DNA of 64,000 bases. It comes from Vibrio barjaei (GTDB lineage Bacteria > Pseudomonadota > Gammaproteobacteria > Enterobacterales > Vibrionaceae). Shown piece after piece: positions 15,714-24,372 of this stretch (position 1 is its first letter; every line of letters begins with the position of its first letter). Location of the stretch: assembly GCF_001639065.2 (NCBI RefSeq), contig NZ_LQXO02000053.1:558001-622000 (forward strand). Reading direction: 5' to 3'. The translations under genes were made by a program, and so were the position numbers. The notes under the pieces are model-generated. The model was not told where the DNA came from. It ran no database searches and worked only from the letters and a program-made list of their open reading frames with translations.

Positions 15714-17003
15714 ATGTTAGAAAGAGCGCCATCAATGATAGATTTAAAAGATAATGATAGAAACAAACAAGAAACTGTACCGGTGCCATTTGGCAGAGGA
15801 ATGAAAGGAGTACCAGTAACGGCAGAACTTAAGGCTAAGTACAGCCTGATAAATGAAGAAATCAGCCTACCCGTAGCAGTTATTAACAAACAAGCACTAC
15901 TGAATAACATGGACTGGATGCAAGCTTTTGCCAACTATCATGGTGTTTTGCTTTGTCCACATGGAAAAACCACCATGACTCCAGACTTTTTCGCCTTGCA
16001 AAAGCAAAAGGGTGCATGGGGGATAACAGTAGCGACGGCACCACAAGCAGAAACAGCAGCTATCGCAGGGTTAAGAAATATCATGATAGCTAACCAACTG
16101 GTTGGTAAAGCCAATATGGCAATGGTGGCTCGTATTAAGAAAGAGGCTCAAGCTAGAGTCATCGTCTGCGTAGATTCAGCCATTAACGCTGACCAATTGG
16201 AGCAGTTCTTTTCAACCATGGATGTGAACATTGAAGTATTAATTGAATACGGTGTTGTTGGGGGTCGCTGCGGTTGCAGAACGAAACAAGAGGTAGTCGA
16301 ACTTGCTAAACATATTAGTACTCTATCTCATGTCTCTTTGGTCGGAATCGAGGTCTACGAGGGGGTCATTCATGGGGGAGATGAAGAGTCTCTCGTTAGG
16401 GCTTTCTTAACAGACACTATTAAACTTGGACGCGACCTCATCAGTCAGGAGCTGCTGCCTAGCAAGCCTATTCTTACCGGAGCTGGATCCGCATGGTATG
16501 ACGTTGTGGCAGAGACCTTTGCTCATTTGAATGACTTTCAGGCCGTGATTCGACCAGGTTGCTATGTTATTCATGACACAGGGATCTATCTAGATGCCCA
16601 AGAAAAAGTCATGGCCAGAGCCGTTAAAAATGGCGGTTATGCTTGTGAGTTGGGTGGCGACCTATCGTCCTCGCTCGAAGTGTGGGCGTATGTAATTTCT
16701 AGACCAGAGCCGACCAAAGCGATCGTAGGACTCGGTAAGAGGGATGTCGCCTTCGATGCGGGACTGCCGATCCCAGAACGTATCTACCGTGCAGGTGCTG
16801 AAATCAACGAAAGTAAGATCATTGCTACTGATGTTATGGACCAACACACATTTTTGTCCATTCCACCGGAGTCGTCACTTCAAGTTGGTGATATGATTGC
16901 GTTCTCAACGTCACACCCATGCCTTACGTTTGATAAATGGCGTCTTCTCGCGATCAGCGACAATGAGCATAACGTTGAACAATGGGTAGAAACGGCTTTT
17001 TAG
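15714..17003 (+). CDS. Fold-III PLP D-amino-acid dehydratase/deaminase (D-serine dehydratase-like)
   Basis: About 429 residues. An alanine-racemase-type N-terminal barrel carries the PLP lysine K85 in LLCPHGKTTMTP. The D-threonine-aldolase-like C-terminal domain carries the metal-binding HPCLTFDKW motif. Family members act on D-amino acids with a beta-hydroxyl (D-serine, D-threonine). D-glucosaminic acid has this pattern, and its dehydration and deamination gives 2-keto-3-deoxygluconate, the substrate of the nearby KdgK. I therefore favour D-glucosaminate ammonia-lyase activity; D-serine or D-threonine is the alternative. The start may be the ATG at 15735, which has GAAAGAG at good spacing. 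It lies 10 bp upstream of the RpiR gene, same operon. Confidence 0.85.
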   Translation: MLERAPSMIDLKDNDRNKQETVPVPFGRGMKGVPVTAELKAKYSLINEEISLPVAVINKQALLNNMDWMQAFANYHGVLLCPHGKTTMTPDFFALQKQKGAWGITVATAPQAETAAIAGLRNIMIANQLVGKANMAMVARIKKEAQARVIVCVDSAINADQLEQFFSTMDVNIEVLIEYGVVGGRCGCRTKQEVVELAKHISTLSHVSLVGIEVYEGVIHGGDEESLVRAFLTDTIKLGRDLISQELLPSKPILTGAGSAWYDVVAETFAHLNDFQAVIRPGCYVIHDTGIYLDAQEKVMARAVKNGGYACELGGDLSSSLEVWAYVISRPEPTKAIVGLGKRDVAFDAGLPIPERIYRAGAEINESKIIATDVMDQHTFLSIPPESSLQVGDMIAFSTSHPCLTFDKWRLLAISDNEHNVEQWVETAF

Positions 17004-17013
17004 AGGAAAAGTT

Positions 17014-17877
17014 TTGACCGTAGAAGTAGACATCATATCTCAGATCACGGAGCGCTATAGCGCGCTTCGTGATGCTGAAAAGAAAGTGGCAGATTTAATT
17101 ACCGACGACATACATTCTGCCGCCAACGCGAGTATTACCGAACTTGCACAGCAAGCAAGCGTTAGTGAAGCGACTATTACTCGATTTGCCAAGGCTGTAG
17201 GTTGCCTTAATGTTAGAGATCTTAAGATCAAACTGGCGCAATCACTCGCCGTTGGACAGCGCTTCATCATTGAACCACCTGACCAAACAAGCCACCAAGG
17301 CATTTACGAATCGATCAAACAGGCGTTGGATATCAACCGTGCGCTCATCAATGAAGCCGATATTAGCCAAGCTGTTACCATGCTACACTCAGCTAGACAA
17401 ATTATCGCAGTGGGTGTGGGTGGCGGTTCGACTATTACCTCGCAAGAGCTTCAACATCGTTTATTTAGACTAGGTTACCCTGTAGTCTCATACAACGATG
17501 GTCTGCTTACTAGAATGGTAGCTGCTACTGCAGACGCTAACGATGTCATGGTGGTCATCTCCGCAACGGGGCATACCCCTGTTATCGTCGAAACCGCAGA
17601 AATTGCTCAGCAATACGGGATTAGAGTGATAGCCATAACCCCTGCTGACTCACCTTTAGCAAAGCTCAGTGATATTGTTCTTCCCATTATTCACAAAGAA
17701 ACCGACTTCATCTACAAACCGTCGGCGTCTCGCTACGCTATGTTAGCTCTGGTTGACGTATTGTCGATGGAGCTTGCCGTCAATCACAAGCGTCGCTCTC
17801 GTGACCGCTTACGTCGCCTCAAACTCGCTCTAGATACTCACCGCACAGGCAGTGATCGCCAACCTTTAGGTGATTAA
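17014..17877 (+). CDS. MurR/RpiR-family transcriptional regulator
   Basis: 287 residues. An N-terminal HTH (about 10-80; ITELAQQASVSEATITRFAKAVG) precedes a SIS sugar-phosphate-binding domain (about 115-255; VGVGGGSTITSQELQHRL, VVISATGHTPVIVETAE). The start is a TTG at 17014 with AGAGGA seven bases before it; no ATG fits. RpiR proteins sense phosphorylated or acidic sugars. Here a ligand such as KDPG or glucosaminate is plausible. It is the second gene of the dehydratase operon and probably controls both divergent arms. Confidence 0.9.
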   Translation: MTVEVDIISQITERYSALRDAEKKVADLITDDIHSAANASITELAQQASVSEATITRFAKAVGCLNVRDLKIKLAQSLAVGQRFIIEPPDQTSHQGIYESIKQALDINRALINEADISQAVTMLHSARQIIAVGVGGGSTITSQELQHRLFRLGYPVVSYNDGLLTRMVAATADANDVMVVISATGHTPVIVETAEIAQQYGIRVIAITPADSPLAKLSDIVLPIIHKETDFIYKPSASRYAMLALVDVLSMELAVNHKRRSRDRLRRLKLALDTHRTGSDRQPLGD

Positions 17878-17884
17878 AAGTATT

Positions 17885-17922
17885 CAAACATGAACGCAAT
17901 TGTGAACTAGCGTTCATGTTTG
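17885..17922. repeat. Perfect 13-bp inverted repeat after the RpiR gene
   Basis: CAAACATGAACGC (17885-17897) and GCGTTCATGTTTG (17910-17922) with a 12-nt loop, 8 bp after the stop codon. It could terminate the dehydratase-RpiR transcript, although no long T run follows. A third half-copy, GTTCAT, follows at 17923, which would fit an operator for the next gene. Confidence 0.6.
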
Positions 17923-18015
17923 GTTCATATTGATTGCTCTATTATCTAACCATCAAGGAGCGATGCACATAAAGACTCATCCATTTTCCGACGCTGTTTA
18001 TCAAGAGAGGTCATT

Positions 18016-18225
18016 ATGAAAAAAGCACTCCTAACCGTTAGCGCCGTATTTATTGGCTTTGTTGCGATGATGTTCAGTTTGATCATGGCAATTCCACTTA
18101 CCATTGCTGCATATGTCACAGGTAATCGTATTAAGAAAGAGCTCGACAAAGAGTTAGCTCAACAGCGCCAAAATATGCAAGGCAATACAATAGAAGGTGA
18201 ATATGAAGAAGTCTCGTCCAAGTAG
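18016..18225 (+). CDS. Small single-span membrane protein
   Basis: 69 residues. A hydrophobic segment at about 8-37 (VFIGFVAMMFSLIMAIPLTIAAYV) is followed by a charged tail (IKKELDKELAQQRQ). A good ribosome site (AGAGAGG) precedes the ATG. Not a family I can name. It overlaps the following hydrolase gene by 23 bp, so the two are translationally coupled and likely work in the same membrane. Confidence 0.65.
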   Translation: MKKALLTVSAVFIGFVAMMFSLIMAIPLTIAAYVTGNRIKKELDKELAQQRQNMQGNTIEGEYEEVSSK

Positions 18226-19426
18226 TTCTGCTATTCGCGAAATACGTTCGCGACATAAAAGAAAACTGGTCGCGCTTGTCTTCTATATTTCTGTATTCAT
18301 CACAGCAGGTGTATTTGGTTGTTCTGCCAAGAACACTAACCCTGCATACCAAAAAGCAAAGGCACTCCCAGCCTATCAGCAAGCTTCGTTTGAGCAATAC
18401 ATCCAAGATACTCAACGATGGCTTGCTGAAAACCGTGCATTCAAATCTGACGATCATCAACAAGAGATCGTGCTCAATAGTCCCTTTGAGCTAGTGCCTG
18501 ACTTCCCTAATGGTCAAGCCATATTGTTAGTACACGGACTTGGTGACTCACCCTACTCATTTCACGACATTGCGGAACATTTGGTTAAGCAAGGCTATTT
18601 AGTTAGAGCAATTTTACTTCCCGGGCATGGCAGTAAGGCCGGTGATTTGCTGCTGCCTAGCTACTCTGACTGGGAAAATATCGTTTCGCACCATACTCAG
18701 CTACTGCTTAAAGAATACGCTAACGTTTGGCTAGGCGGATACTCTACCGGCGCTAATCTTGTGACTTCCTATGCACTGAATGATGATCATGTCTCTGGGC
18801 TGTTGCTCTTCTCTCCAGCATTCCAACCCAAATCGGAAGCAGTCAAATACGCGCGCTTTGCAAGTTACTTCATAGACTGGGCTGACCAAGACCCAGAGAA
18901 CAATGTACTACGCTACAATTCGCTGCCTATGAATGGCGCAGCCGTCTACTACCAAACGGCAAAAGTCGTACAAGATAACCTCGCGACTCATTCTTTCGTC
19001 AAGCCAACGTTAATGGTGTTGAGTGAAGCCGATAGTGTTGTCGATACCACCGCGGCCTCCCAAGCATTCCAAAACCAGTTTATCCATGCTGAAAGCAGAC
19101 TTATTTGGCAAGGAGAACACCCTCCTCACGGTCAGAGAATTGTGAGTCAAACGATGGTTTTGCCTGAATATCGCGTTTCCAACGGCTCTCATATGGGTAT
19201 GCTATTCAGCCCTAACAATCCTTATTATGGGCAGAGTGGTACGATCACCATTTGTGATAACGGTCAACGTGACATTGACTATGCAAACTGCCAGTCAGGC
19301 CATCAGGTATGGTATTCCGCTTATGGTTATCAAGAACCAAACAAAATCCATGCACGGTTAACCTTCAACCCTCATTTCCAAGAGCTTGTGAAATCTATTG
19401 ATTTAGTAATGAAACCTGACTCCTAG
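18203..19426 (+). CDS. Alpha/beta-hydrolase, probable envelope lipoprotein
   Basis: 407 residues from the ATG at 18203, which has AGAAGG five bases upstream; a GTG two codons earlier is less well spaced. After a basic N-terminus, a hydrophobic run ends in GVFGC, a plausible lipobox at about residue 35. The hydrolase core shows the oxyanion motif LLVHGLGDSPYSF, nucleophile elbow GGYSTGAN, a late Asp in VLSEADSVVD and His in SNGSHMGM. The chemistry is esterase/lipase-like; the substrate is unknown. It follows and overlaps the small membrane protein gene. Confidence 0.8.
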   Translation: MKKSRPSSSAIREIRSRHKRKLVALVFYISVFITAGVFGCSAKNTNPAYQKAKALPAYQQASFEQYIQDTQRWLAENRAFKSDDHQQEIVLNSPFELVPDFPNGQAILLVHGLGDSPYSFHDIAEHLVKQGYLVRAILLPGHGSKAGDLLLPSYSDWENIVSHHTQLLLKEYANVWLGGYSTGANLVTSYALNDDHVSGLLLFSPAFQPKSEAVKYARFASYFIDWADQDPENNVLRYNSLPMNGAAVYYQTAKVVQDNLATHSFVKPTLMVLSEADSVVDTTAASQAFQNQFIHAESRLIWQGEHPPHGQRIVSQTMVLPEYRVSNGSHMGMLFSPNNPYYGQSGTITICDNGQRDIDYANCQSGHQVWYSAYGYQEPNKIHARLTFNPHFQELVKSIDLVMKPDS

Positions 19427-19570
19427 CTACAAATCAATTGTTTCTTTTATAATCACATAGCTCTTCAGAATAGACATTTTTGTTGATATCAGTTCCAAAA
19501 ATGATAATTTGACGATGATAATTTAAACATTTACAATACGACATACCAATTATTTCTTGTTAACCTATCA

Positions 19571-21496
19571 GTGCTAATAGCTACCCGACTGTGTTTCTTG
19601 TTCACCATTATTCTGTTTGCGTTAAGCTCTAGGGCCGTTTATGCCCAATTTTCCCCTCTCGCGCTCATAGAAGACAAACCCTACAAAGAAACGGTACTTG
19701 CCTTGAATGCAGTACGTTACTCAAGTTTTAGTCATGGAGTCGAGCTCTTAGCGCAGCTTCAACGAAGCGCGAAGATTGGACACGATCCGATTGCAAGCTA
19801 TTACTATTACCTTGGCAAATTCAAACATCATCGGGCACACAAACGTCCCTTGGAAGCACGTAAAGCATTAGATGCCATGCAACAAGTCGGCATCGAAAGA
19901 AATGTGCCTTGGATAGTGGCAGAGAGTGATATGTGGTTAGCGACCTTTGATATTACCGATGGTCGCTATGATGTCGCTTTACAACGAGCAAACCGCGCAC
20001 TGCTGGCCGCCAAAAAGCTGCGTTACTTGCACCTTGAAGCAAGGACACACAACCTCATCGCAGTCATCCACTCCAGTCAAAATAGACAGTTACAAGCAAA
20101 AAAAAGCTATACCGCAGCATTGGAGATTTTCCGTAGTATTGGTGACGCCGCGTATGTGGTCAAAGTTATTTCCAACATCTCTTTAATCTATGCCGACTTA
20201 GAAGAATGGGATAAAGCGCTTGAATACAACCAAGAGGGCTATTTTTGGCTCCAGAAGAGTCATCAACCGCAATTAGAACAAGAGGCGATACTCGCCCTCA
20301 ATCGATCTATCATCGCTGGTAATATTGGTAGCATGAGTGAACAGTCAGAGTATCTTGACTTAGCAGAACTAAAGGCAGATCAGCTCGGTGACGTTAGCCT
20401 GATCGCCAATGTTAAAAGTAATAAAGCTTACAACTTACTTGAGCAAGGGCATTATCAACAAGCTAAATTGTTCGCTCAAGAGTGCTTATCCTTAGCTGAA
20501 AAACATCAGATAAAAACCCAAATTCCTCATTGCATTACACACCTTGGACGGGCTCTGAGTTTTCTTGGGAACAGCAGCAAAGCGGAGTCATTGTTGATTA
20601 GTGCCAAAGATCAATTCATTGCTCTCAAAGATCCTCTCAATACGGCGAAAGCATACAACCAACTCGCAAACTTTTATGCTCATCAGCAGCACTTTGATGC
20701 TGCGTATAAGTATGCTCGGCTTTACCAAGAAGAGAATGAGATCCTACTTTTCGATAAACGTCAAAAAGCGCTATTTGAACTAGAGCAAGTACATGCCGAT
20801 TCCGAGCAGCAGCATAAAATCACCCAACTTCATACGGAGAACAAGCTCAAACAAACTCGCATAGATTACCAAGAGTCTAAGGAAAAAATGTGGGCAGCCA
20901 TTTTTGTTGCCGGTATGTTTGGCTTTTTGTTGCTGTTTAAAAGTAAGAATACACTTCAACAACAAAACCTTTCCTTGTTGTCGACCAATCATTCGTTGCG
21001 CGAGCAAAGCATGCTGGACTCACTCACGCGTATACCAAATCGCCGTTTTGCAGAGCATTATCTTAGTGGTGATCGAGCTCTACCTGGAAAAGGGCATATT
21101 GCTATTGGTCTAATTGATATTGACCACTTTAAAGATATCAACGACAAATTAGGTCATGCTGCAGGGGATATTGTCTTACAAGAGATTGCTCAAACACTTA
21201 ACAGCACCTTGTCAAAGGACGAGCTGCTAGCACGCTGGGGCGGTGAAGAGTTTCTGATCATTGTCCGTGCAGACACGCTTTCTCAATTGCAAGAGCGCTT
21301 AACTACACTTCGAACCACCGTTGAAACGACCAACCTCTATTTTGACGAAGGTCGATTAACGGTTACTGCGTCTATTGGTGCAACCTTGTTAAGTCCTGCA
21401 AACTACCAAAAGCATTGGCGTAACATGCTCGACATTGCGGATAAGCGCCTTTATCAAGCCAAATCTGAAGGACGCAATAAAGTCGTCTTCTCCTGA
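19571..21496 (+). CDS. Periplasmic TPR sensor diguanylate cyclase
   Basis: 641 residues. Signal sequence LCFLFTIILFALSSRAVYA, then about 350 residues of TPR-like helical repeats in the periplasm. A coiled region leads to one TM segment (about 440-458, MWAAIFVAGMFGFLLLF) and a cytosolic GGDEF domain. The active motif is GGEEF (ARWGGEEFLII), a competent variant. The position of the I-site lacks arginine (SKDEL), so product inhibition is not expected, unlike the GAF-GGDEF enzyme at 5.1 kb. The start is a GTG without a clear ribosome site, so the true start is uncertain by a few codons. Confidence 0.88.
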   Translation: MLIATRLCFLFTIILFALSSRAVYAQFSPLALIEDKPYKETVLALNAVRYSSFSHGVELLAQLQRSAKIGHDPIASYYYYLGKFKHHRAHKRPLEARKALDAMQQVGIERNVPWIVAESDMWLATFDITDGRYDVALQRANRALLAAKKLRYLHLEARTHNLIAVIHSSQNRQLQAKKSYTAALEIFRSIGDAAYVVKVISNISLIYADLEEWDKALEYNQEGYFWLQKSHQPQLEQEAILALNRSIIAGNIGSMSEQSEYLDLAELKADQLGDVSLIANVKSNKAYNLLEQGHYQQAKLFAQECLSLAEKHQIKTQIPHCITHLGRALSFLGNSSKAESLLISAKDQFIALKDPLNTAKAYNQLANFYAHQQHFDAAYKYARLYQEENEILLFDKRQKALFELEQVHADSEQQHKITQLHTENKLKQTRIDYQESKEKMWAAIFVAGMFGFLLLFKSKNTLQQQNLSLLSTNHSLREQSMLDSLTRIPNRRFAEHYLSGDRALPGKGHIAIGLIDIDHFKDINDKLGHAAGDIVLQEIAQTLNSTLSKDELLARWGGEEFLIIVRADTLSQLQERLTTLRTTVETTNLYFDEGRLTVTASIGATLLSPANYQKHWRNMLDIADKRLYQAKSEGRNKVVFS

Positions 21497-21527
21497 GTAT
21501 TAACTAGATGTAGCTTAAAAACTCAAA

Positions 21528-22559
21528 TTAGTAAGCAGAAAGATAGTTGTTTAGGTACTGTTTTGGAGTGATACCTCGGTACTTCTTAAACATACGGCTA
21601 AAACTGGTCATATTGGTATAACCTAGGCTCTCAGCGATTTGCTCCATAGGTGTGCCCAGCACAATTTGCTTCACCGCTTCCCCAGATAGAACGAATCCGA
21701 CCACTGAGGTAAAGTTTAACCCCGAGGCTTGTAGCCGTCTTTGTAATTGCTGTTCCGACAGACCCAACAATTCCGACACCTTCGCTAACGTTGGAATGCC
21801 AAAATGGCGCGAATAATTCACTACCTCATACAACACTTTCATATGATCTTGAGAGTCTGGCATATTCAAGTAGTTGTCGAGATCTGCAAAACTCATAGAA
21901 AGCTTTTCTGCGGCTAATGAAGGTATCTTGTTGCCTTGTAAACGTAGCTTGTTGGGTAACCAAACCTCTGTTTGATTGTGTCCCCATTCGATTGGACACC
22001 CAAAATAGGCCTCGTATTTACTTCGATTCGTTTTAGTACCAGATATACAAACACGATCAGGAACAAACTCTTCCCCAAGATAGCGCTTCAATACATTACA
22101 CATGAAGTTTGCAACTCTGACACCATCATCGGCTTTTGCGGGTGCAGAAATTGAACTGTTGTAATACGTCCACTTAACAATTGGGCCCACTACTTCACCA
22201 CTGAGAAAAGCCCCAGATTGAATACAAGTAATACCAAAATTAATGCGACGAATGGTCGAGGCAAGATCATGACCCGAAAAAAACCAGCGGCTCATAGAAC
22301 CAAGTCTATCAATCGACATTTGGCTGACAAGATTGAGCACAGCGTCCGGATCTCCCGTTACCAACTCAATGTTCTCATAGAATTGATTAAGAACGGAAAC
22401 CGGAATTAATGTCATTGGAAACTCGAGAGCTTTAGCAGGGATCCCCAATTCTTCTGGTTTCACACCGTAAGTTTTGTGGAGGTTTCTGACCAACCCTGCA
22501 ATACCCATCGTTCTTACAAAGTGTACATTCTCAAACATAGCGTCACCAGATGATATCAA
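21528..22559 (-). CDS. AraC-family transcriptional regulator
   Basis: 343 residues. An N-terminal arabinose-binding-like/OruR-type domain (about 10-200) precedes a C-terminal pair of HTH motifs (TLAKVSELLGLSEQQLQRRL; PMEQIAESLGYTNMTSFSRMFKKYRGITPKQY). The start at 22559 has GAGG six bases upstream. The gene is divergent from the small membrane protein-HlyD pair, with a 104-bp shared spacer, so it probably regulates that pair. Ligand unknown. Confidence 0.9.
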   Translation of the reverse strand: MISSGDAMFENVHFVRTMGIAGLVRNLHKTYGVKPEELGIPAKALEFPMTLIPVSVLNQFYENIELVTGDPDAVLNLVSQMSIDRLGSMSRWFFSGHDLASTIRRINFGITCIQSGAFLSGEVVGPIVKWTYYNSSISAPAKADDGVRVANFMCNVLKRYLGEEFVPDRVCISGTKTNRSKYEAYFGCPIEWGHNQTEVWLPNKLRLQGNKIPSLAAEKLSMSFADLDNYLNMPDSQDHMKVLYEVVNYSRHFGIPTLAKVSELLGLSEQQLQRRLQASGLNFTSVVGFVLSGEAVKQIVLGTPMEQIAESLGYTNMTSFSRMFKKYRGITPKQYLNNYLSAY

Positions 22560-22663
22560 TTACCTCAAAACATGTTGATTCTTGATGAAATCTATCATTT
22601 TGTAAATGTTTATTTCTATGTCGAATAGACTCTCATTTCTTCTATATCTAATAAGGTAAATCA

Positions 22664-22984
22664 ATGAGCCTACTGAGTGTTCCCTTTGTCGGAACAAGCG
22701 CTGACACCGCATTGCACGTCGTCTCAGGAATCGTATTAGTCGCAAGTGTCGTTGCCGCGGTATATGGTTTTTGGCGTATCCACGAGCTTCCTATCAATAA
22801 AGCACACAGCAAAGATCATCATCAACTAGGTCTAATCACAGCCCTCACATGGATAGGCTTTATCTGGCACTGGGTGTGGGTACTGGCCGTCATCATTGCC
22901 TTTGTAGACATGGAGAAAGCGATTGTTCGACTTAGAGATATCTGGCACGGCAAAGAAGATAAAACGGAGAACACAACATGTTAG
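22664..22984 (+). CDS. Small inner-membrane partner of HlyD (YiaW/DUF3302-like)
   Basis: 106 residues with two TM segments (about 13-40 and 61-85) and a charged tail. Size, topology and position directly upstream of a HlyD-family gene match the E. coli yiaW-yiaV arrangement; sequence resemblance is only moderate. Its stop overlaps the HlyD start by 7 bp. Role unknown; it probably assists or anchors the adaptor. Confidence 0.65.
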   Translation: MSLLSVPFVGTSADTALHVVSGIVLVASVVAAVYGFWRIHELPINKAHSKDHHQLGLITALTWIGFIWHWVWVLAVIIAFVDMEKAIVRLRDIWHGKEDKTENTTC

Positions 22985-24201
22985 AGGGTTTAGCAGTTTG
23001 GGCTCTATTTATTTATCTACTGCGATTAATAGGCATGCCATGGAACAAATTTTCTAAAGGCTTCGCCTATATTGGTGGCGTCGGCTGGCTAATGTTCGTT
23101 TGGGTTGGATTGATTAACTATACCCCGATGGACCTTTCCGGTGGTTCTTTGGTTCAGGCTCCGCATATTCAACTTCGTCCAGATTCCTCTAATGTGACGG
23201 GGAAAGTCATTAAGCTGCACATCAAGCCCAACCAACAGATAGAGAAAGGTCAGCTTATCTATGAGATTGACCCGAAGCCTTATCAGATCGCACTAGATCA
23301 AGCGGTAATACAACACGACGCAGCACAAGTGGCATTAGATAGCGCGATCCAAGATGTCGAAATATCGAAATCTAGCTATCTTTCTGCACAAAAGAGTGTT
23401 GAAACGACGGCAAGTCAGCTTCGCTCTGCTCAGGTAGATTACACGTTACAACGAAAAATGCTGAAACGCTTCCAAGAGCAGAACGCCGTGGTTAATAACA
23501 CAATCACCGAAAGTGACATAGACAAGCAGATTAGCATTGTTGAAGTGGCAAAACACAAAGTAAAAACCACCGAGGCACAACTAGATAAACGCCGAGTGGA
23601 TGCAAACAAGGCACTACTTTCTATCAGTAAATATGAATATGCCGTGGACAGCAGAAGGAATGATTTACGAAACACTACGGAATCTGTCGAACGCGCTCAG
23701 TGGGACCTCGACAGTACCATGGTTTATGCACCAACTGATGGCTTTGTTACCAACTTCATTCTTCGAGAAGGGCAGTTATTATCGCGAGTGCCACGATTGC
23801 AAATGTACACCAACGAAAAGTACGTACTAATGCGTGTTAATCACCAAGCTATTCGAAACGTTAAAACTGGGCAACCCGCTGAATTTTCTACATCCGTTTA
23901 CCCGGGACATGTTTTCGCCGCAGAAGTGGAAGGCATTATCGAAGCAACGGGCGAATCGCAAGGTACATTGCTTGCCATTGATCAGTCAGTCCGCACCACT
24001 ACTGGTAAGAACCTTAACAACAAGCATCACTTTGTGCGCTTGAAAATACAAGAAACTGAAGGTTATGACATTCCGGTAGGCGCTGTTGGACTAGCTTGGG
24101 TGAGCGGAGAAAAACCAATAGGTTTTCTTGCTTTCTTAGACGTCATTCGAGGCATCATCTTGAGAATGAAGTCGCAGCTTTACTTCTTCTACTCGATTTA
24201 A
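22978..24201 (+). CDS. HlyD/EmrA-family membrane fusion protein
   Basis: 407 residues. Two N-terminal hydrophobic segments (about 4-20 and 30-49) anchor it. A split lipoyl domain follows: VTGKVIKLHIKPNQQIEKGQLIYEID near 75-100 and VYAPTDGFVTNFILREGQLL near 245. Between them lies a long alpha-helical hairpin (about 105-240) and afterwards a beta-barrel domain. Such adaptors pair with exporters, but no pump gene is adjacent; the small protein upstream is the only partner. The AraC regulator opposite likely controls it. Confidence 0.88.
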   Translation: MLEGLAVWALFIYLLRLIGMPWNKFSKGFAYIGGVGWLMFVWVGLINYTPMDLSGGSLVQAPHIQLRPDSSNVTGKVIKLHIKPNQQIEKGQLIYEIDPKPYQIALDQAVIQHDAAQVALDSAIQDVEISKSSYLSAQKSVETTASQLRSAQVDYTLQRKMLKRFQEQNAVVNNTITESDIDKQISIVEVAKHKVKTTEAQLDKRRVDANKALLSISKYEYAVDSRRNDLRNTTESVERAQWDLDSTMVYAPTDGFVTNFILREGQLLSRVPRLQMYTNEKYVLMRVNHQAIRNVKTGQPAEFSTSVYPGHVFAAEVEGIIEATGESQGTLLAIDQSVRTTTGKNLNNKHHFVRLKIQETEGYDIPVGAVGLAWVSGEKPIGFLAFLDVIRGIILRMKSQLYFFYSI

Positions 24202-24246
24202 ACACGTCTACTACCGATAACAAGCTGTAGGTTATCAGTTCCCTTT

Positions 24247-24271
24247 GCCACCTTTAACGGGTGGCTTTTTT
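24247..24271 (+). terminator. Rho-independent terminator of the HlyD operon
   Basis: Stem GCCACC / GGTGGC with a 7-nt loop followed by six T residues, 46 bp after the stop. Confidence 0.85.
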
Positions 24272-24310
24272 GTAATTTGAAGGAGCTTGTGTTCTGTGGC
24301 ACGGCAAGCA

Positions 24311-24331
24311 GACAAAGTGCCCTACTTTGTC
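24311..24331. promoter_or_regulatory. Inverted repeat upstream of elbB
   Basis: GACAAAGT-N5-ACTTTGTC, a perfect 8-bp dyad 41 bp before the elbB start, in the promoter zone. A repressor site is plausible; no regulator gene is adjacent. Confidence 0.45.
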
Positions 24332-24372
24332 CTAAAGTCTTAGTATCCTAACAACAAGGAGAAATAACCAGC

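Noticed and set aside
24297..24312. Sigma-54-like TGGCAC near the elbB promoter
   Set aside because: The GC of the -12 element is two bases too close; spacing is strict for sigma-54, so it is chance.
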